Shown: in pieces, positions 8,351-16,530 of the stretch
How the letters are laid out: each line of letters starts with the position of its first letter
Position numbering within the stretch: the stretch's first letter is position 1
Source of the DNA: Crossiella sp. S99.2
Lineage (GTDB): Bacteria; Actinomycetota; Actinomycetes; Mycobacteriales; Pseudonocardiaceae
DNA length: 64,000 nt
Assembly: GCF_023094165.1 (NCBI RefSeq)
Contig: NZ_JALMDK010000004.1
Coordinates: 841,236-905,235, forward strand
Direction: 5' to 3'
Notes under the pieces: model-generated
Database searches by the model: none
The model's input: only the letters and a program-made list of their open reading frames with translations
Told to the model about the DNA's origin: nothing
Position numbers and translations under genes: made by a program

Positions 8351-8594
8351 CTCCCTCCAGATACGGCGCGACCCGCACCTGCTTGGAAGACAGCGGTGGA
8401 GGTCGGCGATGTCCGCACCAGCGCGCCGGGGGAACGCCGAAGAACAGCTCGGAGTCAGCGGCAGCGTGAGGTGCGGTGGTGACGGTGTCCCGGCCGGGCT
8501 GTCGGGGCGCCGGCCGGGACACCGCTTGGGGTGGATGCGAGGTTGTCCCAGGCCAGGTGGCGGGCCGGGGAGGGTGTGACACCACAGATCCCAT
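8235..8594 (-). CDS. 119-aa protein of unknown function with a start-codon hairpin
   Basis: ATG 8594 has a near-consensus site (GGGAGGTGA, about six bases upstream). Residues 45-105 look coding (AADSELFFGVPPARWCGHRR, SSKQVRVAPYLEGDADHVLA, RARARAEAFARWQHA); the first 40 are Pro-rich. The last ~20 residues are Arg-rich and may follow a frameshift (see 8141-8350). The leader can form a 17-bp hairpin (8587-8603 with 8622-8638) that pairs the start codon and leaves the GGAGG in the loop. Confidence 0.45.
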   Translation of the reverse strand: MGSVVSHPPRPATWPGTTSHPPQAVSRPAPRQPGRDTVTTAPHAAADSELFFGVPPARWCGHRRPPPLSSKQVRVAPYLEGDADHVLAIRRARARAEAFARWQHASRSARCRPRVRRRT

Positions 8595-8638
8595 CTAATG
8601 TCACCTCCCGTATCCGAGAAATGACGCTAGGTGGGATC
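8587..8638 (-). promoter_or_regulatory. Start-codon-sequestering leader hairpin
   Basis: 8587-8603 is an imperfect inverted repeat of 8622-8638. In the minus-strand RNA 14 Watson-Crick pairs, one G-U pair and two A-C mismatches form; the ATG at 8594 lies inside the stem and the GGGAGG site in the 18-nt loop. This could gate translation of the 8594 gene. Confidence 0.4.
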
Positions 8639-8649
8639 TGGTGGTGCAC

Positions 8650-8666
8650 TTTCACAGGTTGTGAAA
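8650..8666. promoter_or_regulatory. Operator-like palindrome TTTCACA-ggt-TGTGAAA
   Basis: Perfect 7-bp inverted repeat with a 3-bp spacer, 56 bp upstream of the start at 8594. The size and symmetry suit a dimeric helix-turn-helix repressor or activator. It sits where a promoter for the 8594 gene would be. Confidence 0.45.
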
Positions 8667-8678
8667 CGGGCGGGAAGA

Positions 8679-8888
8679 TCACCCAGTTGGGCCCATGCCC
8701 ATCCGCCAGGCCAGACCGCGCAGGTCAGAGCCACCAGCCTCGCGCTGCGCGAGGTTCAGCGTGCTGGAGACCGCTTCGCGGGCGAAGGGGTTGTTGCGCA
8801 CCTTCTGCGGCGCCAACCACTCGGCGTGCAGCAGCGCGGCCAGTCCCTTGTCCCGGTACTTGCGATGTTCGCCTCGTCCATGACACAC
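8679..8888 (-). CDS. Small protein of unknown function, start region possibly frameshifted
   Basis: From GTG 8888 the frame gives EHRKYRDKGLAALLHAEWLA, then PQKVRNNPFAREAVSSTLNL and GSDLRGLAWRMGMG, which reads as a real helical protein of 69 aa. The best-placed ATG (8881, product MDEANIAS) is in a different frame that stops at 8756. A single-base change near 8860 would join MDEANIA to KYRDKG, so the gene may be frameshifted. Function unknown. Confidence 0.4.
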   Translation of the reverse strand: MCHGRGEHRKYRDKGLAALLHAEWLAPQKVRNNPFAREAVSSTLNLAQREAGGSDLRGLAWRMGMGPTG

Positions 8889-9000
8889 CTGCCCCTCATC
8901 GCGGAGTCGTCCTCTTCGTCGCGGATGCCCCCGGCGGCCAACCGGGGGCGGTGTCCTCCGCGACAGAGGTACAGCGGCCAGGGTAGCGGCCAACTCCCCG

Positions 9001-9251
9001 CTACCCGTTTGGCCGCAGGTCAGGGGCGGGGCCGTAGCGTAATGACTTCCGTCCGAGCTGCTTGTCCTGCTGGGTGCTGAGCTGCTTGTTCTCAGTGGTC
9101 AGGACGTTGATGGCCCTGACCATCCGTTCCACGGTGCCCTGCAGGCTGGTGGAGCCCAGCGCCGAGGCGGTGCCATTGGCCTGAACGACCTGGCACATGC
9201 ACCAGGTCGGCGATCACCAGGGTCTGGGCTGCGAACCGCGCGGCGTTCGCC
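9001..9251 (-). pseudogene. Frameshifted coiled-coil protein fragment
   Basis: Two frames join: EANAARFAAQTLVIADLV (9251-9198) and ANGTASALGSTSLQGTVERM plus VRAINVLTTENKQLSTQQDK (9198-9001). The break coincides with a GACCTGG...CCAGGTC inverted repeat near 9187-9210. The sequence directly abuts the AAA+ ATPase stop, so it was probably the next gene of that operon. The C-terminal part is an amphipathic helix; function unknown. Confidence 0.4.
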
Positions 9252-10334
9252 TCAGAAGTCGATCGGGCGTTTGCGCACGCGCCTGAGAATGACGAAGGCG
9301 GCAGCCGGTAGATCGCCGTCCTGAGCCTTCCTGTGGTCGCTTCGCAGGTCGATGAGTTCGAAGGTTCCAGCGGGGAGGCGGTAGCCCTCCGTGGTCGACA
9401 CGGCATCGCACATACGGAACCGCAGGCTCACGTCGATGTCGTAGTCGTTGATCGACTGTGCGCTGTCGCGGTCGAACAGGTCGATAGGACCGGCAAGGAC
9501 ATCGGCTTTGCCGTCCTGCCAGGTGATGCGGGCCTCAACGAAGGAGTCGGCGCGTTCGTTGCGTTTGATGTTGAGGTCACCGATCACCTCGGCGAATGGT
9601 TCCCTCCGGCGTAGCTCGAAGGCAATGGCCCGCAGGTGGTCGAAGTTGATGTCGTACTTCCGGGAGAATTCGACGACCTCGTCAACCTGGGCAAGGGTGA
9701 TCCCGGGTACCTGGTCGTGCAGGTAAGTGGCGACCGTCTCGGGCTCGGGGTAGGCGAACCGCATGTGGTAGTGGAAACGGCCGGGGCGGTTGAGCATGAA
9801 CTCGTTGACGCCACCCAGATTGTTGACCGAGAGGACGTAGATGCGCTTGGTCACGCTGAGTCCGTCGAAGAGGCTGAGGAACTGGGCCTGGGCCTCGTCC
9901 TCGCCGTTGCTGGCAAATATCTTCTCGAACTCGTCGAAAATGATGACAACCTCGCCGAGATTGTCCAAAAAGGACGCCAGACCTGGGGTTGAGTGCTGGA
10001 CGAGAATCGTAGGCAGCTCCAGCCGTTCGCGGGCCTGTTCGGCGAGCATCCGAAGCAGGAGCGACTTACCCATGCCCTTGTCGCCGGAGAGGATCACGCC
10101 CAGGGACCGGTCCATGTCCTCGTAGCCACGCACGATGCGATCCACGCGTTGTGCGTGGGAGCCGTAGACAGTTTCCGCACCGGGCGCGAGCGGGGCGCTC
10201 TGGCGGAGGCTGTATCCGGACATTTGGGAAAAGTGGATGGTGTAGGTCGCCACCGGCAGCCGTTCGAAGGTCTGTACGGAGTCGCCGTACAGGCGGTACT
10301 GGCCGCCGGCGACAACGATGGTGGAAGCAGGCAT
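9252..10334 (-). CDS. AAA+ family ATPase
   Basis: 360 aa from ATG 10334. A ~75-residue N-terminal domain is followed by Walker A GDKGMGKSLL (about 90-99), Walker B EVVIIFDEFEKIF (about 130-142), sensor 1 YVLSVNNLGG and the arginine region MLNRPGRFHYHMRF. The C-terminal 130 residues (from DINFDHLRAIAFELRRREPF) carry a lid and a beta-rich tail. This is a single-AAA remodelling ATPase; the combination with no protease or helicase domain resembles ATPases of large actinophages and plasmids. Substrate unknown. A structured repeat shared with the 29.7-kb region lies ~230 nt upstream. Confidence 0.8.
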   Translation of the reverse strand: MPASTIVVAGGQYRLYGDSVQTFERLPVATYTIHFSQMSGYSLRQSAPLAPGAETVYGSHAQRVDRIVRGYEDMDRSLGVILSGDKGMGKSLLLRMLAEQARERLELPTILVQHSTPGLASFLDNLGEVVIIFDEFEKIFASNGEDEAQAQFLSLFDGLSVTKRIYVLSVNNLGGVNEFMLNRPGRFHYHMRFAYPEPETVATYLHDQVPGITLAQVDEVVEFSRKYDINFDHLRAIAFELRRREPFAEVIGDLNIKRNERADSFVEARITWQDGKADVLAGPIDLFDRDSAQSINDYDIDVSLRFRMCDAVSTTEGYRLPAGTFELIDLRSDHRKAQDGDLPAAAFVILRRVRKRPIDF

Positions 10335-10560
10335 CAGCGCTCGCTTTCGCGGGAATGTGTGGATGGTTTGTGGTGCAGTGACATCACCGCGCAACGCCCT
10401 TCCCATGCAGTCGTTCAGCACCGATAGGTAGCTGATCAACGACAGGGCGGAAGTTGCGACATGAAACCGCTATCGGCCCCGAGCCCGAACGTCCGCACGA
10501 CACGGGGAGCCGATTCGCAGCGAAGCGTGACCGACGGAGGTGAGGACGGAGGCTGGCGCA

Positions 10561-10680
10561 GCAGGCCGAGCGCCTGTGCCTGGTGGACGGCTTCCTGCGC
10601 GACCTGGTCGCTGGCGCGGTCACCGAGCGGGTCGCGCGGCAGCGGAAGCAGGGCGACGGTCATGTCCGGCCGTCCTGCTC
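10561..10680 (-). repeat. Structured repeat, copy X (second copy at 29.7 kb)
   Basis: About 120 bp closely matching 29671-29782, with shared words GCAGGCCGAGC, GCCTGGTGGA, CTGCGCGACC and GGTCACCGAGCGGGT. Both copies are closed by GCAGG/CCTGC and contain an internal hairpin (here GCGACC with GGTCGC on the minus strand). It lies in the leader region of the AAA+ gene. A short frame through it (LPRDPLGDRASDQVAQEAVH) resembles the peptide in copy Y, so a conserved short coding element is an alternative. Confidence 0.5.
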
Positions 10681-10751
10681 AGCCCCGCTGGCGCCAGGGC
10701 TTGCAGATTGAGGGATCCAGAGTGGCCAGGCATCAGGCGCAGCCATGTCGA

Positions 10752-11528
10752 TCACCAACTCGCGCATGCCCTATTGAGGCAGGCACCGACAGGGGTGTGG
10801 TCACCGCCGAGTGGCCGGTCCTGACTGCTGCCTTCCCAGTCCCGGCGGCAGGTCATGACGCAGTTCCATGCCTCCTCCACAGCCAGGTGCTCCGGGTCAA
10901 GGCTGTGGCGCTTGCAGTCGGCGAGGATCGAGCGCTGATCGAATCGGGCCTTGTAGGCCAAGAGTGCCTTGCCTCGGACTACCTTCAGCAGCTTCCGGAG
11001 GACTGTGGGCCAGTCCGGCACTCCCGGAGCGGTCACCATCTCCTTGGTGATGCGGTGCACCTGGGCAGCGCCAGGCTCGATCACCGCGGCGGGGCCCGGG
11101 TTGACGAAGGTGTTCAACAGGATTTTGCCGGTGGTGGTATCGACGGCGGCGATCCGGATCACCTGTGCGGGCGAGTCGCGTGATCCGAATCCGGTCGTCT
11201 CGACGTCGATGCACACCGACCGATCAGGCAGGAGCATGTCCAGTGCCCACAGGCTGGTGAGTCGGCGCCGTTCCTGGTTGGTGTTGCGCTTGCGGACTTG
11301 CACCGGCGGCAGGGTGGCGGATCGGGACAGCTGGGTCAGGACCGCGCTGATGAGCGCGGCGTGGGCCTGGGCAGGGTTGTCCGCGCCGTCGGCGAATACC
11401 TCGGCCAAGGAGATGGTCTCCAGTGTTCGCCGCAGGCTGGTCTCGGAGAACCAGGACTGGCCGTCGGCGTCAGGCAGGTACCACATCTGTGGCTCGGGCC
11501 GGGCGGGGAGCACGGCGGGACTGGTCAT
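10752..11528 (-). CDS. DEDDh-type 3'-5' exonuclease (DnaQ-like), C-terminus altered
   Basis: 258 aa from ATG 11528 with AAGGAG upstream. N-terminal ~100 residues are unassigned. Exo I is VCIDVETTGFGS (catalytic Asp and Glu present), followed by TFVNPGPAAVIEPGAAQVHR and ITKEMV, and Exo II LLAYKARFDQRSI. Exo III should read HxxxxD; here it is GGDHTPVGAC, so the His is present but the Asp five residues on is Ala. Right after, the natural continuation MRELVIDMA sits in another frame, so the last residues are probably frameshifted. The enzyme may be inactive. It is upstream of the AAA+ ATPase in the same direction. Confidence 0.7.
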   Translation of the reverse strand: MTSPAVLPARPEPQMWYLPDADGQSWFSETSLRRTLETISLAEVFADGADNPAQAHAALISAVLTQLSRSATLPPVQVRKRNTNQERRRLTSLWALDMLLPDRSVCIDVETTGFGSRDSPAQVIRIAAVDTTTGKILLNTFVNPGPAAVIEPGAAQVHRITKEMVTAPGVPDWPTVLRKLLKVVRGKALLAYKARFDQRSILADCKRHSLDPEHLAVEEAWNCVMTCRRDWEGSSQDRPLGGDHTPVGACLNRACASW

Positions 11529-11775
11529 GGTGACACTCCTTGGGACAGTGCGGTTTCGGAACGATCGGGTGCCGTGGTGGCGCCGTGTCGCCGAGCACGG
11601 CCTGTGCTTGCGGCCTGGGCCGGACGGCCTTGAGAAGACGCTGGCCGCGGCTGGTGGTAGCGCGGGCAGTACCCCGCAGGACGGCCCAGACCTGAGCGGG
11701 TTGCAGTGGGGCTGGGCCGTCCTGGAGTGCTGCTGCAGGCGGCGCTGGACGGGCCGAGATGAGGCCGGGCGCGGG

Positions 11776-12669
11776 TCAGTTGATGCGCACTAGGCGGCGG
11801 CAGAGCTGTGCGGCGTGGACGGTGCCGGATCCCTCCAGGCCGGTGCTGTTCCACAGTTCAAACTGGACGATTGGCTGCCGGTTCGGGCACCGGCACCACG
11901 AGTCGGTGTTGAGCAGGTAGGAGGTGTCGCCGACGAGGGTGAACCGCCGGGCGGGTTTGCCGAACAACCACAGGTCCCCGGAGAACGGCGCGGCGTGGAG
12001 GGAAGCGTTCCCGTCCGGCAGGCCGGCGGCGAGCTGTTCGGCGCGGCGGATCCTGGTGTTGGCTTGTTCGGGTGTCAGAGGGGACGGCCCGAGCAGGCGG
12101 GTCCAGTCCTGCCCGTCGAACATCTGCCAGTAGGCGCCGGTCTCTAAACCGCCGGCCTCGTGCTCATCCAGCTTGGCTGCTAGGCGTTCGCGGCTGGTGT
12201 GGGTCAGCAGAATCCGGGTCCAGGCCAGGACAGCGCCCCGTTCCGGCCCCCAGTCCCCCGCCTCTCGAGGCAGGTAGCTGCGGAGCAGGAAGCTGTTCGT
12301 CGCGCGCATTCTGGTGACATGGCTGGCGGTCTCGGCCTCATCGACGATCGCCTCGAGCAGGTCCGCCACGCCCTCGATGTTGGTGTCGGTGGCCATCGGC
12401 TCGCCGTCCTGCTGGCACTGCCGCAGGAATGCCTCCAGGTGAGCAACGCCGAATCGGGCGCGGTCATGCGGATGGAAGGCGGTCGGGAGGCCACGGCCCT
12501 CGTTGACGATGAGGCCAACAGCACCGAACTCGGGGTGCACGAGCGTGCCGCTGTAGGCAAGGCCGCGGCTGGTGGGCGTGTGGGACAGGTCGGGCATGCT
12601 GAAGGAGTAGGGCGCGTCGATTCCGGTGTGGACCCAGCGCTCCCGGGGCTGGGTGTTGGTTGTGGACAT
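11776..12669 (-). CDS. 297-aa protein of unknown function
   Basis: ATG 12669 with AGGAGGA eight bases upstream. The product starts MSTTNTQPRERWVHTGIDAP and is soluble: a beta-rich N-terminus (AYSGTLVHPEFGAVGLIVNE), a helical middle (GVADLLEAIVDEAETASHV) and a beta C-terminus containing a CRC motif (TDSWCRCPNRQPIVQFELW). No membrane segment or known catalytic motif. It is preceded by structured leader element 2. Confidence 0.75.
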   Translation of the reverse strand: MSTTNTQPRERWVHTGIDAPYSFSMPDLSHTPTSRGLAYSGTLVHPEFGAVGLIVNEGRGLPTAFHPHDRARFGVAHLEAFLRQCQQDGEPMATDTNIEGVADLLEAIVDEAETASHVTRMRATNSFLLRSYLPREAGDWGPERGAVLAWTRILLTHTSRERLAAKLDEHEAGGLETGAYWQMFDGQDWTRLLGPSPLTPEQANTRIRRAEQLAAGLPDGNASLHAAPFSGDLWLFGKPARRFTLVGDTSYLLNTDSWCRCPNRQPIVQFELWNSTGLEGSGTVHAAQLCRRLVRIN

Positions 12670-12840
12670 AGAGCTGTCCTCCTCGTGATCTGCAAGTGGA
12701 GCCGGTGATGCGATTCGGGACAGCGCGGCAGCCGACTCCGGGCCGCTGCCGGGCCGGGGTCTCGTGCGGAGAGGCGAGGACCGGGGAATCGGCTGGAAGA
12801 CGTGCTTGTGCTGCTGTGCCAGCCACGGCGGTGTGTTCCG

Positions 12841-12960
12841 CTTCGGCGGGGCGCGCTCGGTGAGCACTGGCGTGCTGGTAGGGGTTAGCCTGGTTCTTCG
12901 GCTGGCCCCTACCAGCACGGTGGTGCAGAATGCGGTGCCCCCGCCGCAGCGGGCGCACCG
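12841..12960 (-). promoter_or_regulatory. Structured leader element 2, upstream of the 12669 gene
   Basis: Inner hairpin 12871-12884 with 12906-12919 (14 bp, perfect), capped by AGCC/GGCT. Outer pairing CGGCGGGG at 12844-12851 with CCCCGCCG at 12939-12946, and GCGCGCTC against GAATGCG with imperfect pairing. Layout and flanking words (GGCGGGGCGCGCTCGGTGAG, GGTGGTGCAGAaTGCG) match elements at 2.8 and 30.7 kb. It overlaps the 3' end of the frame ending at 12909. Confidence 0.6.
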
Positions 12961-13211
12961 CGCGATCCCGGGTCGTCGTGCTGGTGCCGGTCACTGTGGA
13001 TGCAGTCGCAGAACGTGTCGACCAGCTGCGGTGCTTGCGGCAGGTCTGTTCGCGGTAGGGACTGCGCGCGTTTCCTGATGTCATTGCCGAAGCGTTCGAC
13101 GACGGTGCCGACGGGGAATTCAGCAGCGATGCGGGCCACCTCGTGGGCGGACTCTGCTGCCCAGTCCCGGACCTGCTGCCTGTCGGGCAGGCCGACGTAG
13201 AGCAGGCTCAC
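12909..13211 (-). CDS. Small protein, partly similar to the mid-region of the DUF7715-like protein
   Basis: 100 aa from GTG 13211, no clear ribosome binding site. VARIAAEFPVGTVVERFGND resembles AEDLAERAASHPVGTVLERR of the 31819-32700 protein. The last 30 residues (SRGAPAAAGAPHSAPPCW) run through the structured element and look non-native, so the natural end may be lost. Likely a fragment or diverged cousin. Confidence 0.4.
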   Translation of the reverse strand: MSLLYVGLPDRQQVRDWAAESAHEVARIAAEFPVGTVVERFGNDIRKRAQSLPRTDLPQAPQLVDTFCDCIHSDRHQHDDPGSRGAPAAAGAPHSAPPCW

Positions 13212-13240
13212 GCGGGACGGGGCGCGGCGGGCTGGCCCAG

Positions 13241-13513
13241 CTAGACCAGCTCATGGCAGGCCAGCGGCCGCTCCTCGGCCGGGGTGGTGGGGCAAGCGGG
13301 CTCGTGCAGCTGGATCTTGGAGCCCTCGTCTTCCCCAGGGCGGGCCGGGACAGCACAGATCCAGCACGTCTCCTGTGTCCACATCCAGCTGTCACCGACG
13401 TGGTAGCGGCCATGCTCGTGGGGACTGATCTGGTTCGGGCCGAACTCCTCCCCTTCGGCCTCGATCACCAGAATGTCCTCGCCGTCCCAGCAAGCCGAGG
13501 CAGCACCGCACAA
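13241..13513 (-). pseudogene. C-terminal fragment of a DUF7715-like gene
   Basis: The frame gives CWDGEDILVIEAEGEE, HEHGRYHVGDSWMWTQETCW and HEPACPT, which aligns in order with SWDGVDVLLTSPEANED, DRHGRYDFAAGHWRWQAKEC and HNDACPT at the C-terminus of the 31819-32700 protein. No upstream part in frame and no start with a ribosome binding site. It is an N-terminally truncated relic, or uses the weak TTG at 13513. Confidence 0.45.
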
Positions 13514-13692
13514 AGCCCCGCGCCGCGTGTGATACCGGGGAAGCGCTGGAACGGGTGGGGCGCGGGCCTGTTCGGTCAGCGAGAAGGGGATCCGGCATCA
13601 CGGTGGCGGCCTTGGCTTGGAGGGCATGGCGGGACACGATCCGCTTGCCACTGCGACGAGCCAGGACCGCCTGCGAATGCCCTGCGGGGCGC

Positions 13693-14355
13693 TCATGCGG
13701 AACCGTCGCCAAGCGCGAGGTCCTGTTTCGCGTAGTTGTGCAGGTCATCGTGGCGGGCCAGATCGGCCGTCACGGTTCCGGTGTCCGCGCCGAGCCAGGC
13801 CGCGGGCGGTGCCGGGGTCGGGGGTGGCTCGAGGGCGTCAGGATCGCCATTGAGCCATTGCCACAGTCCACCTGCCAGCTCGTGCAAGCGCCCGCTGGCG
13901 GTCTCGACGTAGAAGTTGGAGTCCCCGCCGAAGCCGAACTGGTCGTGGAGGTTCCATACGCACACCAGGCGCTGTCCCAGTGTGCTGAGGTGGCCGAGGA
14001 CTTTGTTGACGAGGTCGTTGTCGTAGCCCTCGGCCATGCTCCCGCACAGGGAAGTGTCGAGGCCCCGCACAGGATCGGGTTCCTCGGCCAACTCGCGGAT
14101 GGCCTGCTCGGTCTCGGCCTCTCCCATCTGCTCCACCAGGTAGAAGATCTGCGCGTCCAGGCCGCCGTTGTTGATCGCGGTGGCAGGTCGGCTGGCCTGA
14201 TCGTGCACAGTGTCGTCGAGATCCTCCGGGAGGAGTCCCAGGTTCTCGGCAAGGGCTGTCAAACGCCGGGCTGCTTGCGTTCGTGGGTCCTCACCCGCTG
14301 CGGTGGTGGGTGTGTTCCTCACGCGGGAGGGTGTGGATGCGCTGGTGTTGGCCAT
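13693..14355 (-). CDS. 220-aa protein of unknown function
   Basis: ATG 14355 with AAGGAGA nine bases upstream. An N-terminal low-complexity Thr/Ser segment precedes a helical core (RRLTALAENLGLLPEDLDDT, LDAQIFYLVEQMGEAETEQA, GHLSTLGQRLVCVWNLHDQF) and a Pro-rich linker before a short acidic tail. No family recognised. Composition is soluble and acidic. A strong hairpin lies 49-96 nt upstream. Confidence 0.7.
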   Translation of the reverse strand: MANTSASTPSRVRNTPTTAAGEDPRTQAARRLTALAENLGLLPEDLDDTVHDQASRPATAINNGGLDAQIFYLVEQMGEAETEQAIRELAEEPDPVRGLDTSLCGSMAEGYDNDLVNKVLGHLSTLGQRLVCVWNLHDQFGFGGDSNFYVETASGRLHELAGGLWQWLNGDPDALEPPPTPAPPAAWLGADTGTVTADLARHDDLHNYAKQDLALGDGSA

Positions 14356-14403
14356 GACGGTGGTCTCCTTCGGATGCACAGTTCAGGGGTGTTTCCAGGT
14401 GCG

Positions 14404-14451
14404 CCTGGACGTGGTGGCCGGGGTATCGGCGCCCGGGTCACCACGTCCAGG
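14404..14451 (-). promoter_or_regulatory. Leader hairpin upstream of the 14355 gene
   Basis: Perfect 13-bp inverted repeat (CCTGGACGTGGTG at 14404-14416 with its complement at 14439-14451) enclosing a smaller GGGG/CCCG pairing. It begins 49 nt before the start codon, the same placement as the larger leader elements. Confidence 0.55.
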
Positions 14452-15090
14452 GGCCGGTTCACCACGGTGACGGGACTGTGGTGAGCCCACTGGCCGCCCT
14501 GGTGGGTGTGAGGTCGCCGGCGTCACCATGTCCGCGAGAAGCCGCATTGATCGCCTGGTGCTCAGACCTCGATGGCGAGCTGGCCAGCGGGGTGTAGCCG
14601 CGGTCGGCCTTGTGGGCGTGGTGCGGCCTGGGCAATCGATAGCGCCTACGCGGCGGCGGGTCGCGGTGAGCGTGTGGCGGACGAACTGCTCGTGGTCCTC
14701 GATCCGAGGGGGATGCGGGCGGGCGCGGCCCGGCCGGGCTGGCTCGCCCCGCCGGTGTGCTGAAAAAGGGTGGTCTGGACACTTCTCGGGACGGGTTGCC
14801 GGTGCTGGAGGCATTGCTGGGCCAGGTGAAGGCTTGTGGTGGCGCACCGGGGTTCGGCTGTCGTTGCCGATGTTGTGGCTTCAGCGGCACTGGTGCGTCT
14901 GGCTGGGGAGGCCTTGCACCGTCAGGGTGTACACAGGTTCCCGCTTGTCGTTACGGCACAGCCAAGGTGGTCGCTGGCAGATTCTGGAGTCCTCCCCCAG
15001 TCCTGCAGTGTGTTGGCGATGACCGAGGGGACCGTGTCCGTGGCAGGTTTGGCGTGGCCGCCAGCACGTGGGACAGGGCTGCTGGGATGG
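14452..15090. other. No supported gene
   Basis: Frames are Arg/Pro-rich with no ribosome binding sites. This stretch probably holds the promoter of the 14355 gene and the 3' flank of the 15756 gene. Confidence 0.45.
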
Positions 15091-15756
15091 TTACGGCGAG
15101 CCGGCGTGGCCGGGTTCTTCCTCCGCTGAGAAGGCGCTGACGCTGAAGATGACGAGACCGCTGGATTCGGCGGAGCTATGCAGATGGTCAATCAGCCAAC
15201 GCCCCATCGCATCGCCTGCTGTGTCTGTGGCGGGGAAGGTCGTGCCGAACCAGTGCTGGAAGGTCTCACCGAGCGGGGCTGGCTGGCCGTTGCTGTCGAT
15301 CCCGGTGACCAGACAGGGACCGTGAATCACCGGGATGTGCTCGGGATGTGCCAGCAACGCGAGGATGCGTTCCCTGTCGGTGTCGCTGACGGCATAGTCG
15401 CCCGCGGCAACATCCTGCAGCAGGAGGTTCAGGGTTTCGTTGGCACCACTGTTGGGCAGATGCGCACGCGTGCTGTCGTTGCCGAACCAGATGCCGACCC
15501 CGGCGAGAAGTCTCGTGCACTCGATGATCGGATCCTCGAGCAGCCGGGCAGCGTCCTCCTCCGGACGGGCCTGGTTGATCGCCACAATCTCGATGTGGTC
15601 CATGCCCAGCAAGATCGCGATCATGGTCTCGGGTGACGGGGGATCCGGCAGGGACGCCTGGTGGGTGTCGGTGGAGTTCCAGGTCGCTGCGTCCGGGCCT
15701 GGTCCGGTGAGCGCGTCGATCTGCCGGATGATGTCCGGGCGATCATGGGTGGACAT
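15091..15756 (-). CDS. 221-aa protein of unknown function, intact member of a duplicated pair
   Basis: ATG 15756 with GAGAAAGGA upstream. Soluble, acidic: MSTHDRPDIIRQIDALTGPG, MDHIEIVAINQARPEEDAAR, then HWFGTTFPATDTAGDAMGRW and SSGLVIFSVSAFSAEEEP. A decayed copy lies at 32987-33546. Both copies share the large nested-repeat leader upstream. No motif identifies a reaction. Confidence 0.75.
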   Translation of the reverse strand: MSTHDRPDIIRQIDALTGPGPDAATWNSTDTHQASLPDPPSPETMIAILLGMDHIEIVAINQARPEEDAARLLEDPIIECTRLLAGVGIWFGNDSTRAHLPNSGANETLNLLLQDVAAGDYAVSDTDRERILALLAHPEHIPVIHGPCLVTGIDSNGQPAPLGETFQHWFGTTFPATDTAGDAMGRWLIDHLHSSAESSGLVIFSVSAFSAEEEPGHAGSP

Positions 15757-15841
15757 GTCTGTCCTTTCTCAACAGTCATTGCGCGGCACGGGAAGCCGGC
15801 TCGCGAACATCGCCGCCCGCTGGCGTCCGGATGACGGGGTG

Positions 15842-16005
15842 TCTCGCCCCGGGCGGGGCGCTGACGCTGGGGGCGGCGCAGGCATCGGTGTCAAGCCGCG
15901 CGCTGGCGTGACCCGGTTACCGCAGGGAGCAGCAGAGCTCGCCAGCGCGCGGCTTGACGCCGGGGCCGGAGTCGTCCAGCGTGCGCCGCGCCGCCCGGGG
16001 CGAGA
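15842..16005 (-). promoter_or_regulatory. Structured leader element 4 (large nested inverted repeat)
   Basis: Three nested perfect stems: outer 15842-15856 with 15991-16005 (15 bp); middle ACGCTGG 15864-15870 with CCAGCGT 15976-15982; inner 15890-15908 with 15940-15958 (19 bp). It lies 86-250 nt upstream of the 15756 start. Its duplicate is at 33631-33795; the inner arms differ by one C-G to T-A exchange and one G-C to G-T change, both keeping the pairing. Strong evidence of selection for structure. Confidence 0.7.
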
Positions 16006-16029
16006 CGCCCGGCTCGGAGGCCTCACTCA

Positions 16030-16530
16030 CCTAGTGCTGGGCATACTGGTGCCATCTGGCGTGTTGGAGTCCAAGGCGCTCAGGCTCAGCCGCTGGTGGC
16101 CAGCCGTCGTAGGCGACGCTCAGCCCTTGTCGCGACTTCTCCCCTGCTCCCAGTGCTGACTGTTCCGGGCTGTGCCAGCAGTTCTCGTGATGGCATCTGG
16201 AGTCGGTGCAGACCTCGCGTCAGCTTCGGCGATGGCACGTGCCCGGCAGTGGAGAAAGGCAGTTCTGGAGCGGAACTCCTTGGCCTGGAACTCCCGAAGT
16301 TGCCACTGAGCCACCAGGTAGTTCGTTTGCCCTGGTCGGGCGGTTAGCGGTCAAGCACTGATCCGCTGGGAAGTGCCGGCAAGGATCACGCCGTCAAGTG
16401 ACGTGTAGCGGTCGGATACTGGTCAGAGAACAGGTCAGTCCGCCTGCGAGACCACGGGCGACCCCACCGACATCGACTGACGCTTCCTCCCGCTGGAGGT
16501 TAGCCGGGGCGATCCCCGCCGGGGGTGGCG
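16030..16530. other. No firmly supported gene
   Basis: A minus-strand frame 16314-16120 (MAQWQLREFQAKEFRSRTAF) has passable composition from a GTG but no ribosome binding site and ends in an unconvincing tail. I treat it as a possible relic only. Confidence 0.35.

Noticed and set aside
10436..10663. 75-aa frame through structured repeat X as a gene
   Set aside because: Similarity to the frame in copy Y covers only the repeat and is equally explained by conserved RNA structure; the rest of the two frames is unrelated.
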